A stretch of 64,000 nt of DNA, from assembly GCA_028015245.1 (NCBI GenBank), contig CM051393.1, positions 17,455,036-17,519,035 of the forward strand. Reading direction: 5' to 3'. The notes under the pieces were generated by a model. It did not search any database. It saw only the letters and a program-made list of their open reading frames with translations, and was not told the DNA's origin. The DNA comes from Cardamine occulta. Its lineage: Eukaryota > Streptophyta > Magnoliopsida > Brassicales > Brassicaceae. How positions within the stretch are numbered: the first letter of the stretch is position 1; the number at the start of each line of letters is the position of its first letter. Positions 22,307-34,803 of the stretch are shown here, one piece after another. The position numbers were made by a program, and so were the translations under genes.

Positions 22307-25300
22307 CTCAATACGAATCTTCTTCTCTACGAAAAACCTCTCTCTCTCTCTGATATTTTTGAGGCTAGCTTCGTATCTCACTCTCTTCATCGCCTGATTC
22401 CATGATCGATCGAGAGATAGGTTGAGTGAGTAGGAAGTTACTATCGGACTCTAGGGTTTCTGAGAAAACCCAGAAAACCCCGATTGTTGATCTGATCTCC
22501 GATTTATTCTGCCCTAAGGCCCAAGATTTATAAAACGAAGAGAAGAAATAAAGATCAAGAAGAAGAAGAAAATAGGGAAAAAAAAAGGGAAGGTTTTTTC
22601 TAATGACGAGGACGATCTTTTATATCAGCGGATACGCCATAAACCATGGCCGTTGAGATTAACAAGAGAGGGCGATTTACAGCCGTCCGATCTCATAATT
22701 ATTATTTGGGGTTTTAATTCTAAGCAACCGCCTGCGTAATTACATTTTTATCCCTAAATTATTCTATTTTATTTAGACTAAATTACCCTCTAAGTGCTGT
22801 CTTATTCTCGAGATAAGTCATTTTCATCTTTCAAATCTCAAATTGATACGAAATCGTTAAACAGTTACTGAATTTTGAAAAAGTCAGCCCCACGAATACA
22901 ACAATTTCTTTTATTTCCTTTTATCAACAAAATCTTTATTACAGTTCAATCCAACGTCCAATTATTGACTCAAATATTTAAGCATAGATTTGTATTCAAC
23001 TTAAACAGAAATATAAAATTTTCAAGTTATTCAAAAAGTATGTACTTTCTAATAGATGATTAAGGTCACATGCCCACTGGAGATGGAATTAAAGTGCTTC
23101 GTTATGTTCAACACAAGTCTAATGTTGCACATGGTTGTGTTTTCATTACTGTTATATAATTTTTGTTTTTGTTAATCTGCATTGAATACTTTTTTGAATG
23201 CAATATCATAGCCATGTTTTTAAGAAAAAAATAAATCATAAAATAAGTGTGGCTAAAGCATTCATTGCTGAGAAATTTGAACTGCTTCGGAGTACTATTT
23301 TTTTTAAGCAATTTCTTTTTTGTCTCATCACTCATTTATTAATACATGAGGAATAATACAAATTTCTTATATATTGCATAGGTATCTATTACGCAGCATG
23401 CAAATATATGATTCTAGCGGATGGCTCAAAACTTCGATATTCCATATATTTTAGTTAGGATTTCGATCAATTCAAAACTCTGTTAGAGAACAAAAAATAA
23501 TTTCAAACCTTGTGTCAATGAGCTTAATTCATTGGTTAAATAGCTGAAAACGACAATTTCACGCGTAGGCAGTTTTATATTTCCTTGAAAACGAGCAAGG
23601 TAACAAAAAATGGAGACAATACGTTAAATAACTCGACTACTACTGTTTTTAACAAAGAATCAATTGTTATTATTTCTTATATAATTACAGACAATAAACT
23701 ACTACTACACTTCAATTTTTTTTAAATGAGAAAGATAACAATTAAAAGTCACCTATAGTTAGAAAACGCTTAGGTCAGAAAATTATTAAAACCCCAAAGT
23801 TTCAAGGGTGCACAAATACCCATGTAGATAAATAATAGAGAGTATTGGTTTTCACTTCTTCTCCCATTTGTATCGTTGAGTTTTATGAAACCTAGGCGGA
23901 AAAATAACGTAGAAACGTAGAAAAGTGGTATACGAAAAATATATACAGGAACAAGGCATTGGCGTTAGAATTTGGTATACGATGGCACTTTCCATACGTC
24001 CTCGTTTGCATAATACCTTTTTCATTGTGTTATCTTTAATGTATCAGACTTCCAGTTTTTTTTTTAAAAAGCCCTTAGCTATTCAAGAAAAATTAAGAAT
24101 AAATAGAAAACATCAGAAAAGAAAAAAAAAATCTAGGAGTTGAAATCCGATCTTTCAGACGTGAACCTCTAAGACTATAACTACAACATATTTGTTTCGT
24201 TCGTGCAAATCCGATGGCATTGCTGCTGTGAAAACTACTAGAGTTGAACGAGAGTTGGATGACGTCTGGGTCCATCAAGATGATGTCATCCGTAGCGAAT
24301 AGAATAAGGCGGAAGTTTATGGTGGGTCCCGTTTAAGAAGGAGACAAAGAGAAGATAAATGAATATCAAATGTTTTATAAACGATACAAAATATTAAAGT
24401 TTAATTATGCACCATAGCATCGTAAAGATTAATGAAATTTGCTTATATACATGTTTATTGTAATTATGCAACATTTTCTTAGGCAGATATTCAAAAAGAA
24501 AATTAAAACTGCACAACTATTTCCTTTTTTTCTTATATTACTATTTCTTTCTTTAATTTAAAGTTAACTTATATTTTTACTTTCATTAAAAAAATTGTTA
24601 CACTGATTTTAAAAATTATTAAAGTTATATTTCTCGACTAATTTTCAGTTATAAATAATTAAAGATGTATATTTTTGTGATAGTTATGCTGTAAATGCGA
24701 ATATTTGTTTATTTGTCTTTTCGTTATTCTTTCTTGTGGCTTGAAACTTGCGAGGTTGGTAATTTGAAGAAGGAATTGATATATGATTAGGTAAACACTA
24801 TACATTTATTTGTCTCATTCTGAAACACATATATTCTAAGTTAAAAGTTAAAAACTCGTTGGGTTTGTTATATATTATTGTCAGCATGTTGACTTTGTTA
24901 TTTGCTATGAATATGATTAGACAACGTCACGTGCATTGGACCGTCTCTCATTTGCATGATATTATTGTTATTGTGAGTCTTATTGTAATATTCTGATCGT
25001 CTCCCCTCTAGTTAGTCTTATAAAAAACTACTACTTTTTAAAGTGTGAATAGTAATAATAAATTAGACGTTGTAAACAATTAAATCATATGAACAAACGG
25101 TATGAAAACAAAAGCAGAAGTGGAATTTTGATGATAATTAATTGAAGTAGTCAATGTACAATAATCATTAACTTAAATTATTATTTTAAATTTAAAGGCT
25201 ATTGGTATGAAGTTAAAGAAAAAAGCTATTGGTATAAAACTGTATTGATTTCTGAATAATACGAGACTTGTTTTTTTGTTATTATTATTTTTGAACAGTC

Positions 25301-26051
25301 TGTTTTGGAAAGTTAACGTGCGGTCCAAATACGGACATTTTTGTTGTTGTATGCAATGCGATTTTGGTGAATGATATCCAATTATGTAACAAACTGTTCA
25401 ACCGCACTACACTGGTTTTTTATCATATCATTTCTTCCATGTTGATGTCATAAAAGACTACATACTATTTTATTATTATTTGTTACCGTGAGGGGTTTAT
25501 TCTAAATGTCCTTTTCAAATTCTTTTACTACGATTTCAATTATCTTTAGTTACATATGCAGATTTTCAATGACAAAAAGAAATCCAAATTTCCGTGGGTT
25601 TAAGAGAATTAGTTTGAGATTCGTTAAGAAATCTCCCCACCCCACGCACCCCCCCCACCAACAAAATATATATTATAAAAAATATCAGCAAAACACCAAT
25701 TTTACTTTAATCTTATAAATGTTTTATGTTAAAAAGGTCTGGTATGAAAAACATTTAGATAAGATAAAGTAATATTGGTTGGTAAGAAATTAAAATTAAA
25801 TAGTCAAAGAAGGTATGGAGTCTGGACATTTGCATCTTTGGGCTGTGGACATAAATATAAGCTTAGCGTGTGAGCAACTGCATACTGATGCGGTTTGGAA
25901 AAATCATAAGAGGACAATGAAAGAATGTTGTTATTACCAAAAAGACAAAAAGCACAAACAAATTGTTTGTGATTCTTCATAAATATTTTAATCGACACAT
26001 CAGTTGTGTAGTTATGTATATAATATGATAACTTTAAGAAAAATATATATA

Positions 26052-26608
26052 CAGTAGAACCTTTATAAATTAATATTCGATAAATTAATAATTTTTATAA
26101 ATTAATAAATTTTGTTGGTTCCAAGTTGGAGTAGTGCAAGAATTAATTCGATAAATTAATAAGATAATAATTTTTTTGAAAATTTTATGTAAATATATGG
26201 TCCCATCAATATCATAAATTAATAATCATAGAATTTTATAAAATATAAATAAGACATATTAATAAAGTAGGATTTTAATGCTATTTGTTTATTTTTAAAT
26301 TTGTATTTTTGTTGGAGTTTATTTTTATTTTATGTTTACTGTATCAAAAACAATTAGTATTATTTTTTCAAATTGCATCCAAAAATTATGAAAGATTTTA
26401 TATGCGATAATTATTTCTTAATGTCTTATGCGACTAAAAATATCGAAGTATTAAAATTCAACTTCTTATTTTAAATAGATTTTTTTTTGAAAAATTAGAC
26501 AAATTTCTCAATAAATTAATAATAATTAATTTATCGATAAATTAATATCCTCTATAAATTAGTAAAATACTCTGGTCCTAATATTATTAATTTATAGAAG
26601 TTTTACTG
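26052..26608. mobile_element. MITE-like element with terminal inverted repeats and TA target site
   Basis: The left end CAGTAGAACCTTTATAAATT and the right end AATTTATAGAAGTTTTACTG are inverted copies with a few mismatches. TA flanks both ends (26050-26051 and 26609-26610), the target duplication of Tc1/mariner-type elements. The interior repeats the motif ATAAATTAATA many times and has no transposase frame, so it is non-autonomous. Family name not assigned. Confidence 0.65.
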
Positions 26609-26731
26609 TATATAACAGGATAACAAGCAATTTTAATTAATATGTTTCACATAGATTTCAACTCAATTTCTGTTCAAAATATTTAGTTTGAAGATTTTTA
26701 GTTTACGAATAGTTTGGTACGAGTTAAATTT

Positions 26732-26732
<1 letters not shown>

Positions 26733-26765
<33 letters not shown>
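26733..26765. repeat. (TA)n microsatellite
   Basis: About 16 TA units. Similar tracts at 50437-50452, 53456-53482, 53788-53802 and 61405-61426. Likely length-polymorphic. Confidence 0.8.
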
Positions 26766-26768
<3 letters not shown>

Positions 26769-27203
26769 TTTTAACTAGATATATATTTTAGGTCCTGAAA
26801 CCAAAAGAAAAAGTATTTCAATATTTTTTCAAAAATGTTTTTATCGGGTTTTGCTTTGTCACAATGAAACCTCAAAAGTCCAAAACATCCATCAATAAAG
26901 AAATCAAATAAATGAATTTGACTAGCAAGTTAAATATTGTATGCACCAAACAAGATCACAGTAGCAAGATGTAAATCAAACCAATATAAATTTAATTTCA
27001 GCTACAGATATTCTTTTAACAGTTAGATTAACCAAAAGAAAACTATAGTATATATATTTTTTTGATAATCTTGAATAAGAACAATTTAACCAACAACAAC
27101 AAAAAAAAGATCCCCTACAATTGCTCGTATCATCAAAATCCATAAAAGGCCGAAACCAAGATAAAATAACACACATATTTAAGTATCACTATGTACTAAT
27201 AAA

Positions 27204-27299
27204 AGCCCAATAATAAATTCGTTAGTAGTCCATAGAAAGCCCACAGAGCTTAAACCCCTCCAAGTCTCCAACGTCTGAGTTTGAAGAAAAAAACCCTAA
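27204..27299. promoter_or_regulatory. Site II elements and telo-box upstream of bL25
   Basis: Two AGCCCA (reverse TGGGCT, site II, bound by TCP factors) at 27204-27209 and 27238-27243, and a telo-box AAACCCTAA at 27291-27299, 27 bases before the ATG. This pair of motifs is characteristic of Arabidopsis ribosomal-protein and other growth-linked genes, and fits the gene that follows. Confidence 0.6.
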
Positions 27300-27325
27300 C
27301 GTCACTCCAACTCTAACCAACAGAG

Positions 27326-28649
27326 ATGGCGAAATGTTTGTGGCGTGGCCTGAGATCCGCGGCGGCGGAGGTGGCTGATCTGCCGGCATCTTCATTCGGT
27401 CGATCGATTCGGAGTATTCATCAGTATCAAACGATCCAGGCGATTCCACGCGAAGCTACGGGTCGAGGAGTATCGGCTCGAGACCGGACGATTGGCCGGA
27501 TTCCTACCGTGGTTTTCCCACAGTCGCTTCTGGATACCGATGATTCGAAGCGAGGCATATCGAGGAAACAGCTTTTGACGGCGGATAAGAAGCAGATTAA
27601 GTCTATTATTGACTCTGTTGGTCTCCCATTCTTCTGTTCGACTACTTTCCAGCTCCAGATCCGAGCTGGTCAAGGCTCGTCGATGCTTGCTGAATCGGGC
27701 CGTGTACTTCCCCTCAAGGTATTTTAAACTTCACCGGTTTCAATTTCAATCGCGATCATTTTATGAATTTTACAAAAAAAATATGCAAATATGTGGTCGT
27801 GTGTATTGTGAAGTGAATTTACTGATGAGATTAGTATGATTTTGGTGTTTGTATCAGATTCATAGAGACGAAGAAACTGGACAGATACTTAATTTAGTAT
27901 TCGTATGGGCTGATGATGGGGAGAAGCTAAAGGTTGATGTTCCTGTTGTTTTCAAAGGATTAGATGATTGTCCCGGTCTCAAGAAAGGTAACACTTACTG
28001 ATAAATTCTGTGAGAACTTTCGAAGGATTGGATACTTTCTCTTTTGATTGATAAGGTAGATTGAAGATTGTCTTGAACTATATAATTAGGATATTTGTCC
28101 CCAACTGATGAGAATTTTGCCGATTGGTTTTGTCTTTGATTTTGCTTGCTAATGCTCTCATTCCTTATGTCTTACTGTTGTACAACCTTTCTTATGATTG
28201 AGCTTAGCTATAGAGAGAGAACTATCACTTCTATCTGATAGTAAAGAAGCAGAAATTCACTTTTTTCCTCATTGGGGAATATACTAGTTTCATGAATGTT
28301 CTTATGTTAATCTTTTTAGCACGGGAAATTCGAATGTCTACCATTGTCTGATACTTAATAAGCTCATTTTTATGCTATCTTCTCGATGTTTTATCCTGAG
28401 TGTTTGTTAATCTGACCAGGGGGAAATCTAAGGTCAATCCGAGGCAGTCTGAAACTTGTAGGTCCAGCAGAACACATTCCATCTAAAATCGAAGTAGATG
28501 TGAGCAAACTCGACATTGAAGACAAAGTGTTGATGCAAGACGTTGTATTTCATCCATCATTGAAGCTATTGAGCAAGAACGAAACCATGCCTGTTTGTAA
28601 GATTGTCGCCACTAGCCCCGTCAAAGAACCAGAAGCTGTTGAAGCATAA
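27326..28649 (+). CDS. Ribosomal protein bL25 family, probably mitochondrial (At5g66860-like)
   Basis: Large-subunit ribosomal protein of the bacterial L25/TL5/Ctc type, which binds 5S rRNA. Three exons: 27326-27718, 27858-27987, 28420-28649, total 250 residues. The first 60 residues are rich in Arg, Ala and Ser with few acidic residues (MAKCLWRGLRSAAAEVADLP...), like a mitochondrial presequence. The body contains ISRKQLLTADKKQIKSII and VLPLKIHRDEETGQILNLVFVW split here as the N-terminal beta-barrel, then VDVPVVFKGLDDCPGLKKGG and the TL5-type C-terminal domain LRSIRGSLKLVGPAEHIP, which is longer than in E. coli L25. The promoter has telo-box and site II motifs. The organelle is inferred from composition; plastid import cannot be excluded. 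Confidence 0.9.
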
Positions 28650-30803
28650 AATAAGTCCTTGAAAGGGTACTGAAGTTTCTGTTCCATAAAAAAAGAAAAT
28701 CGTCATTTGTGGTAACTCTAGAAGGAAAGAATCAGTTTTTAGGATAAACCCTTTTTGTATAAACCCTAAGTTAAAGAACACTAGATCACTCTAGTTGCTT
28801 TTGTGGTTTTTGAACGGCGCAGATCGAATTCGAATTGTGGATCAAATGTCTGTTTCTGCATATTTTTGTATGTTACTTCAGTTATACCCACTTCGTCTGT
28901 CAGAACATTTGAAATAGATTTGCAACAATTTTAGAAATAGATGTGTTCCCAATTAGATGGGCTTAGATTAGTTGATACTGATATGAACAAAAGTTACAGA
29001 ACACATCTCTTACTAATGGGTCGTTAAACACTGAAATACTAGCCAACGACTTGGTCCATAACAGTAGTATAAGAATGACACGTGTTATTTGTTCTGACCA
29101 GAAGATTTGGCCACGTATTCTTTGGTTTTCTTTGACCGTTGACTTGTTTGTGGAATTTCGCCAGTTGACCCAACCCACGAACCAGTTCGGAATCTTCCGT
29201 TGGTTGAACTCGAAACTTCAATTTGTTTATTTATTAATAAACTGTTCATGACCAAATATTTTTCAAATAGATTGCTTTCTTTTCTTTCGTAAGATTGTTT
29301 TTATACATGTGAAATCGACTTCATATGGATTTAAAATTTACGGTTAGATCCAAACAAAATTTACATACCAAGTTAATATCTTCCGATAGATCTCCGTTCA
29401 GAATTTAATGAATATTCCAGCAGCTTTTTGTAGCTTTGACTGATCTTGATACGTGATTTTTTTAGAATTCTTCTTTCCACCTAGTATTAAATTGTAATGC
29501 TATGGCATTTAATGAAGTTTGTCTTCTAAAATTGGAAAAGATCTTTGAACGGAAGCATCTCTGCGATCAGAATAGAAAATGTAAGTGTGGAGTGAAAATA
29601 TCAGAATAAAATACTATAAAATGAGGAAAAATATAAAAAAAAAGTTTGTTGACGAAAACAATATAGAAAGGTCACTAGCTAAGTTAAATAAACAAATGAT
29701 CAAGGTTAAGCTGGTCTAAACCAGGTTTAAATCTAGTCAATGCCTCGAGATCCGTACCGTACGGTTTTACAATGGAGTCTATTAGAAAATTGACATTCTG
29801 TCGTTTTTTTTTGTTTTTTTTTGATATTTCCTTTTACATCACATAAACAAAAAAAACCATAAAGATTTTAGAGACATTTTTTTTCTTGACAGAGGTTTTA
29901 TTACACTCCCCCTCTTGGTTAGTCTCTTATGGTCCAATAGTTCAATAACCCAGTAGCTCCACTAATTGTGTAATGTCTTTATGTAAATAAAAAACCAGTC
30001 TAATTATATACTTTCTCTGTTTCAATTTTTTTGTAGTTAAAAAAAGGTTTGTTACAAAATAAGTAATGTTCTTACTTTCTTAGATAAAAATTGTCACTAC
30101 TAAAAGGAATTTTATTTACTTCCTTAATTATTGTACAAAATCTTTAAACTACAAATAAATTGAAACAAAGTAAGTAAAGTCCATGATGGATTAGGTTCAA
30201 GTAAAAAAAAGGAAATAAATCTCTGTTACCCAATCTAATACAGTATTTGTTTCCATATTGCTTGTGTCTGCTTTAGCTTAATGTTACTTTCAAGGGTACA
30301 CAACCAAGCCATTTTTTTGGTAACAATGACTTATCTCATTTATGACTACCTTGTAAGGAAGGAAAATTAACCAAAAAAATTTGAAAACCAAAGAGAGAAA
30401 AACAAAAAATAAAAAAGTGAAATAAAATTATTTGATTATTTTGTTTAACAATGATAAAAAAAGAGAAAAAGACCAGAAGTTAACCATGTGGCATAAACAC
30501 AAGCCGAGGCTTCGTCTTGTCGAATAGTATTTATTTATTTATGCGAGAAGATAATTTCCCAAAATAATAATTGGTCCTAATAATCATTCCTCTTCGTTAA
30601 CATTTTTCTAGTTTATTTGTTGTTGTGTTTTTTTTTTCTTGTTCTGTTAAATCCGTTGGGTTCATCCATGGATCCTCATCGCCATCGTCTCCATCTCCGT
30701 CTTTCTGCTCGATTCTAATCGTAAAAAAAAAAGGAAGAGACAAAAAAGAAGAAGAAAGGATTCATGTGGAGATTTTGTATGAGCATACCATGATTCTCTC
30801 GCT
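28650..30803. other. Intergenic region between bL25 and MAPKKK5
   Basis: 3' UTR of bL25 to about 28900; AT-rich spacer; a small inverted-repeat element at 30009-30176; MAPKKK5 leader from about 30600. Short open frames at 28963-29251 overlap on both strands and show no domain. Confidence 0.4.
30009..30176. mobile_element. Small MITE-like inverted-repeat element
   Basis: Left arm ACTTTCTCTGTTTCAATTTT-TTTGTAGTT (from 30010) and right arm AAACTACAAATAAATTGAAA-CAAAGTAAGTA (to 30176) are inverted repeats of about 35 bases. The total is about 168 bases with TA at both edges, as in Stowaway-type elements. The transcript would fold into a hairpin. Confidence 0.6.
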
Positions 30804-30864
30804 ATGCGTTGGCTTTCGCAAATCTCGTTCTCATCTCCTTCATCTTCTCCATCTTCTTCTTTGA
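30764..30864 (+). promoter_or_regulatory. Upstream ORFs in the MAPKKK5 leader
   Basis: Two ATGs precede the main start at 30804. The first opens a 9-codon frame MWRFCMSIP (30764-30793). The second, at 30790, opens a 24-codon frame (MILSLCVGF..., stop at 30862-30864) that overlaps the main start in another frame. If the transcript starts upstream of 30764, both should lower MAPKKK5 translation. Transcript start is not known from the sequence. Confidence 0.5.
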
Positions 30865-33800
30865 AACCCCTGGCTTCTTACTCTGAATCTCCGGATCCAG
30901 ATCGGAATCAGGATCGGGATCGATTTCATCACCGTTTGTTTCGTTTTAACCGTGGGAGGCTCACGCGTCAGAGGAAGCTTCGTCACTTGACCGATGACGA
31001 TGTTTTGGGAGAACGTCGTGCATCAACGTCTTCTTCTACCGTTGATCTCGATTTAACCAGGTCTCCCAGCGCTTTCACGGCGGTTCCTCGCTCACCTTCT
31101 GCCGTTCCGTTACCTTTGCCTCTTCCCTTACCTGAGGTCGCCGGAGATTCAAGGAATCGAAATGCCGGAAACGGAAGAGGATTGGATGAGAAAGATCCTG
31201 AGAGATTTACTGCTGATCGTACCTCTTCTGGTCCTCCTCTCACCAGGTAGCTTTTTAATTTCAATTTTAGGGTTTTTTAACATTTGATCCTAATTTTGAT
31301 AACAAACAAAATGTGGTTTTTTTGGCTCAAATCATGTGCTGATAACTTTGATGTTGTTAAATCAGCGTCAATGGCTTTGCTCGTGACTCGAAGAGAGCTA
31401 CGGAGAATTCATCATATCAAGACTTTAGCTACGCAAATAGTCCAAGAAACAGAAATGGTTATTGGGTGAACATTCCAACAATGAGTGCTCCAACGAGTCC
31501 TTACATGAGTCCTGTGCCTAGTCCACAAAGGAAGAGTACTGGCCATGATTTGCCTTTTTTTTATTTGCCTCCTAAAAGCAAACAAGCTTGGTCTGCTCCA
31601 GATATGCCACTTGATAACTCTGGACTTTCTCCTCCTGCATTTTACGACATCACTGCCTTTAGTACTGACAATTCTCCAATCCATAGCCCACAACCTCGAA
31701 GTCCACGAAGACAGATCAGAAGCCCCCAACCGAGTAGACCATCTTCACCATTGCATTCTCTGTTATCGTCTGATCAGTCGGCTGCACCACGGGATAGTAT
31801 TTCCTTACCGTTGCACCCGAGGATGTCTGTTGATGTTACAAATGGACGTCGTGATAACTCCAATGTTCATCCTTTGCCTCTTCCTCCTGGAGCTGCTTGT
31901 TCCTCTTCTTCAGCTGCTTCTGTTTCGTGCCCACAAGCTCCTCTAAAACTGGATTCATTCCCCATGAATTCCCAGTGGAAGAAAGGGAAGCTAATAGGTC
32001 GTGGTACATTTGGAAGTGTTTACGTTGCCAGCAACAGGTAGTCTTCTCTATAGTTGTTGAGTGCCCAGAATGTTATTTTTATAGTGTATCCTGAGTTGCT
32101 TTCATTTGCAGCGAAACTGGAGCCTTGTGTGCTATGAAGGAAGTTGAGCTATTTCCTGATGACCCAAAGTCCGCAGAGTGTATAAAGCAATTAGAGCAGG
32201 TAAAATCCAACGAGCCTATAGGAATCACGGCTGTGTTTGTTTGTGTGTTTTACCTCATAACTTCTTTCTTTTATTTCAGGAGATCAAACTTCTAAGTAAC
32301 CTACAACATCCAAACATTGTGCAGTATTTTGGTAGTGAGACAGTGAGTATATCCTCTGTTTACATGCATACAATCTACCTATCAGCGTGGCTGAAAATTT
32401 ATCGAGTAATTCTTTGTTTTTGTATGTACAGGTAGAAGATCGTTTCTTTATATACCTGGAATATGTTCACCCGGGTTCAATAAACAAATATATGCGTGAT
32501 CATGGTGGTACCATGACCGAAGCTGTTGTTCGCAATTTTACTCGTCACATTTTGTCTGGCCTGGCTTATTTGCACAATAAAAAGACAGTCCATAGGTAAA
32601 GTCACAAAAATAGTGTAATCAATCTTGGTGAATATTTTTCCAGATGTTAGAAGCTTAAGCATATTGGTTTTCTTCTGTTAATGTTCATTAGGGATATCAA
32701 AGGTGCTAATCTCCTTGTTGATGCTTCTGGGGTTGTCAAGCTTGCTGACTTCGGCATGGCTAAACATGTGAGTTCTATAGGTTTATTTTCAGTTTTCATG
32801 TTGCTAATTGTCTTCTCAAGTGATCAGCCGAATGCAAATATTTAGGCTCTTCTTTTCATTTCAGTTTGATAATAATAAAGTTGCTATTATCTTCTTCAGC
32901 TTACCGGGCAAAGAGCTGATCTCTCGTTAAAGGGAAGCCCGTACTGGATGGCACCAGAGGTAGTCTTTGTTCTGTGATCTTTGAAATTCAGTAAACTCTA
33001 TAAGCCATGTATATGTATATACTAATATATTATTTTTCTCACACAGCTCATGCAAGCTGTGATGCAAAAAGATAGCAACCCAGATCTCGCTTTTGCTGTG
33101 GATATATGGAGTTTAGGATGTACAATCATTGAGATGTTCACTGGGAAGCCTCCGTGGAGTGAGTTTGAAGGGGTAAGCATACACATGTCTTATATAGTCT
33201 TATAATAAACTAAAGAGAGTTTTTTTTTTCTGATATCTAAATCTGTATGTATCAACTTTGCCATATCATTTAGGCTGCAGCTATGTTCAAGGTCATGAGA
33301 GATAGCCCACCAATACCTGAATCAATGTCACCCGAGGGTAAAGACTTTCTTAGATTATGCTTCCAGAGAAATCCAGCTGAGCGACCAACCGCGGCTATGT
33401 TGTTAGAACACCGGTTCTTAAAGAACTCTCTGCAACCAACCTCACCACGCAACAGCGATGTCTCAAATTGCTCTCAGTTAATCAACGGGATGAACATAGC
33501 AGTAAGCAAAACCTCAATACGATCGTGTATCTCTCTCATGGACCGACCTATGTCATTTATAATAAGCTTGATCTCTCACCCTGCATTGACAGGAACAAAG
33601 CAGTAGAAGAGAGAAACCAAATTTCAAACTAGACCAGGTTCCGCGAGCTAGAAACGTGACATCCTCAGAGAGGTATTCAATCATCCATCACAGTTTCATT
33701 CACATAATAAGTCTTTTTTTAAAACCCGAAACATGTTTGTGAAACCTGTGTTCTTGTTTGTTTCTCTGTGTTGTTTGTCTTTGTTCGTGTTTGACTTTCT

Positions 33801-34008
33801 CCAGCTTCTTCACGCGTACTTCTTTTTCTCCAGTGAAAGTGGGCAGCAGCAGCAGCAACAACAGCTCCGGTCTCCCGATCTGAACGGAACGGTGCCTCGT
33901 CTCTCTCCTCGGTCTACTCTCGAGGCTATTCCAAGCCCGTCTCCTTCCCAACGACCTAAGCTTAGCAGTGACCGGAGAAGAATCTGCGTAGCTTCAGATC
34001 ACCTTTGA
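30804..34008 (+). CDS. MAPKKK5: MEKK-type MAP kinase kinase kinase (MAPKKK5)
   Basis: MAP3K that links pattern-recognition receptors, through receptor-like cytoplasmic kinases, to MKK4/5 and MPK3/6 in plant immunity. Eleven exons: 30804-31246, 31366-32037, 32112-32199, 32280-32342, 32432-32595, 32692-32767, 32900-32959, 33047-33172, 33274-33501, 33593-33672, 33834-34008; 724 residues. The N-terminal 350 residues are disordered, rich in Ser and Pro, with many SP sites (SPVPSPQRK, SPQPRSPRR). The kinase domain shows IGRGTFGSVYVAS, CAMKEVEL, HRDIKGANLLV, DFGMAKH and GSPYWMAPE. The C-tail has a Gln run then SPDLNGTV and SPRSTLEAIPSP. An alternative acceptor three bases after 33801 would give a short tail ending at 33893; the longer tail matches the A. 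thaliana protein as I recall it. The regulatory tails are typical RLCK/MAPK phosphorylation regions. Confidence 0.95.
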
Positions 34009-34803
34009 TTTGCTGCAATGATTACATTTGAAACTACCACTATACGTATGTGTATCAATCTACGTACGTATACAGAGTTTTGGGGTTGTGGGAAACAAAT
34101 GGGATGAATGAAAATCATGTGGGTAGAAGAATTGTTGTATTTAAAATTTTAATCCAATGTTGAATCGATAGAAGAAGCTTCTTTCCTTTTTGTTCTACTC
34201 CAGAGAGTTGTGTATAATTATTTTTAACGACGTCTTGTCTCGTGTACATTTGGTTTCGGGTCTGTATCATTTTTAGATTGAGATCCATTTAAAAAAATTT
34301 AATCTCTGATCAGAGTTTCACTCAGTAGTTAATATGGAAGCTACTCTTGGATTATAAGTTATCTTTTTACAATTTAAACTGACTTTTCAAATTTGTATCT
34401 TCTTATGATCCCTTTAAATAAATAAATAAAATTCAAATTTGTTTCTCATGACAACTTTTAGGGGTTGTTGAAGTTTAATCTCTCTGATTTCAGGACCAAT
34501 ATGATTAAAATGGAAAATACAGGGTGTGACGGGGAAATTAAGAAGAACTATAGGGTCCTCCAATTCCATTAGCCCTTACCTTAAAAGGGAGAACTTTTCG
34601 TAATTAGATAAATAGTTGGATACATCTTGTAAATATCTAAACTTTAAGAGTAAATTATATAAATAGCTAAATTCCCCTGGGTCCGAATCACGCACTATCA
34701 AAATTGGGGATCTTTATAATAAAAAGGTAAATTACTAAATTCCGAAAGTTCCCGAAGAGACGTTTGTTTTTTGAATTTTTGTCTCTCTCTTAACCGATCT
34801 CTC
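34009..34803. other. Intergenic: MAPKKK5 3' UTR and promoter of SAP-domain gene
   Basis: No gene seen. AT-rich; 34500-34700 has simple AAATA-type repeats. Leader of the next gene begins about 34750. Confidence 0.4.

Larger units (their letters stand above)
22310..27325. other. Long gene-free intergenic region between LBD36 and bL25
   Basis: 22310-22800 is leader and promoter of LBD36 (CT-rich tract 22318-22400). 22800-26040 is AT-rich, with short open frames and no domain recognised. 25646-25656 is a C-rich tract. A MITE lies at 26052-26608 and a (TA)n microsatellite at about 26733-26765. 27200-27325 is the bL25 promoter. Confidence 0.45.

Noticed and set aside
33802..33893. Alternative last exon of MAPKKK5 (tail SFFTRTSFSP)
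   Set aside because: Possible by splice sites and phase, but the acceptor at 33833 gives a longer tail with Gln run and SPRSTLEAIPSP that matches the family.
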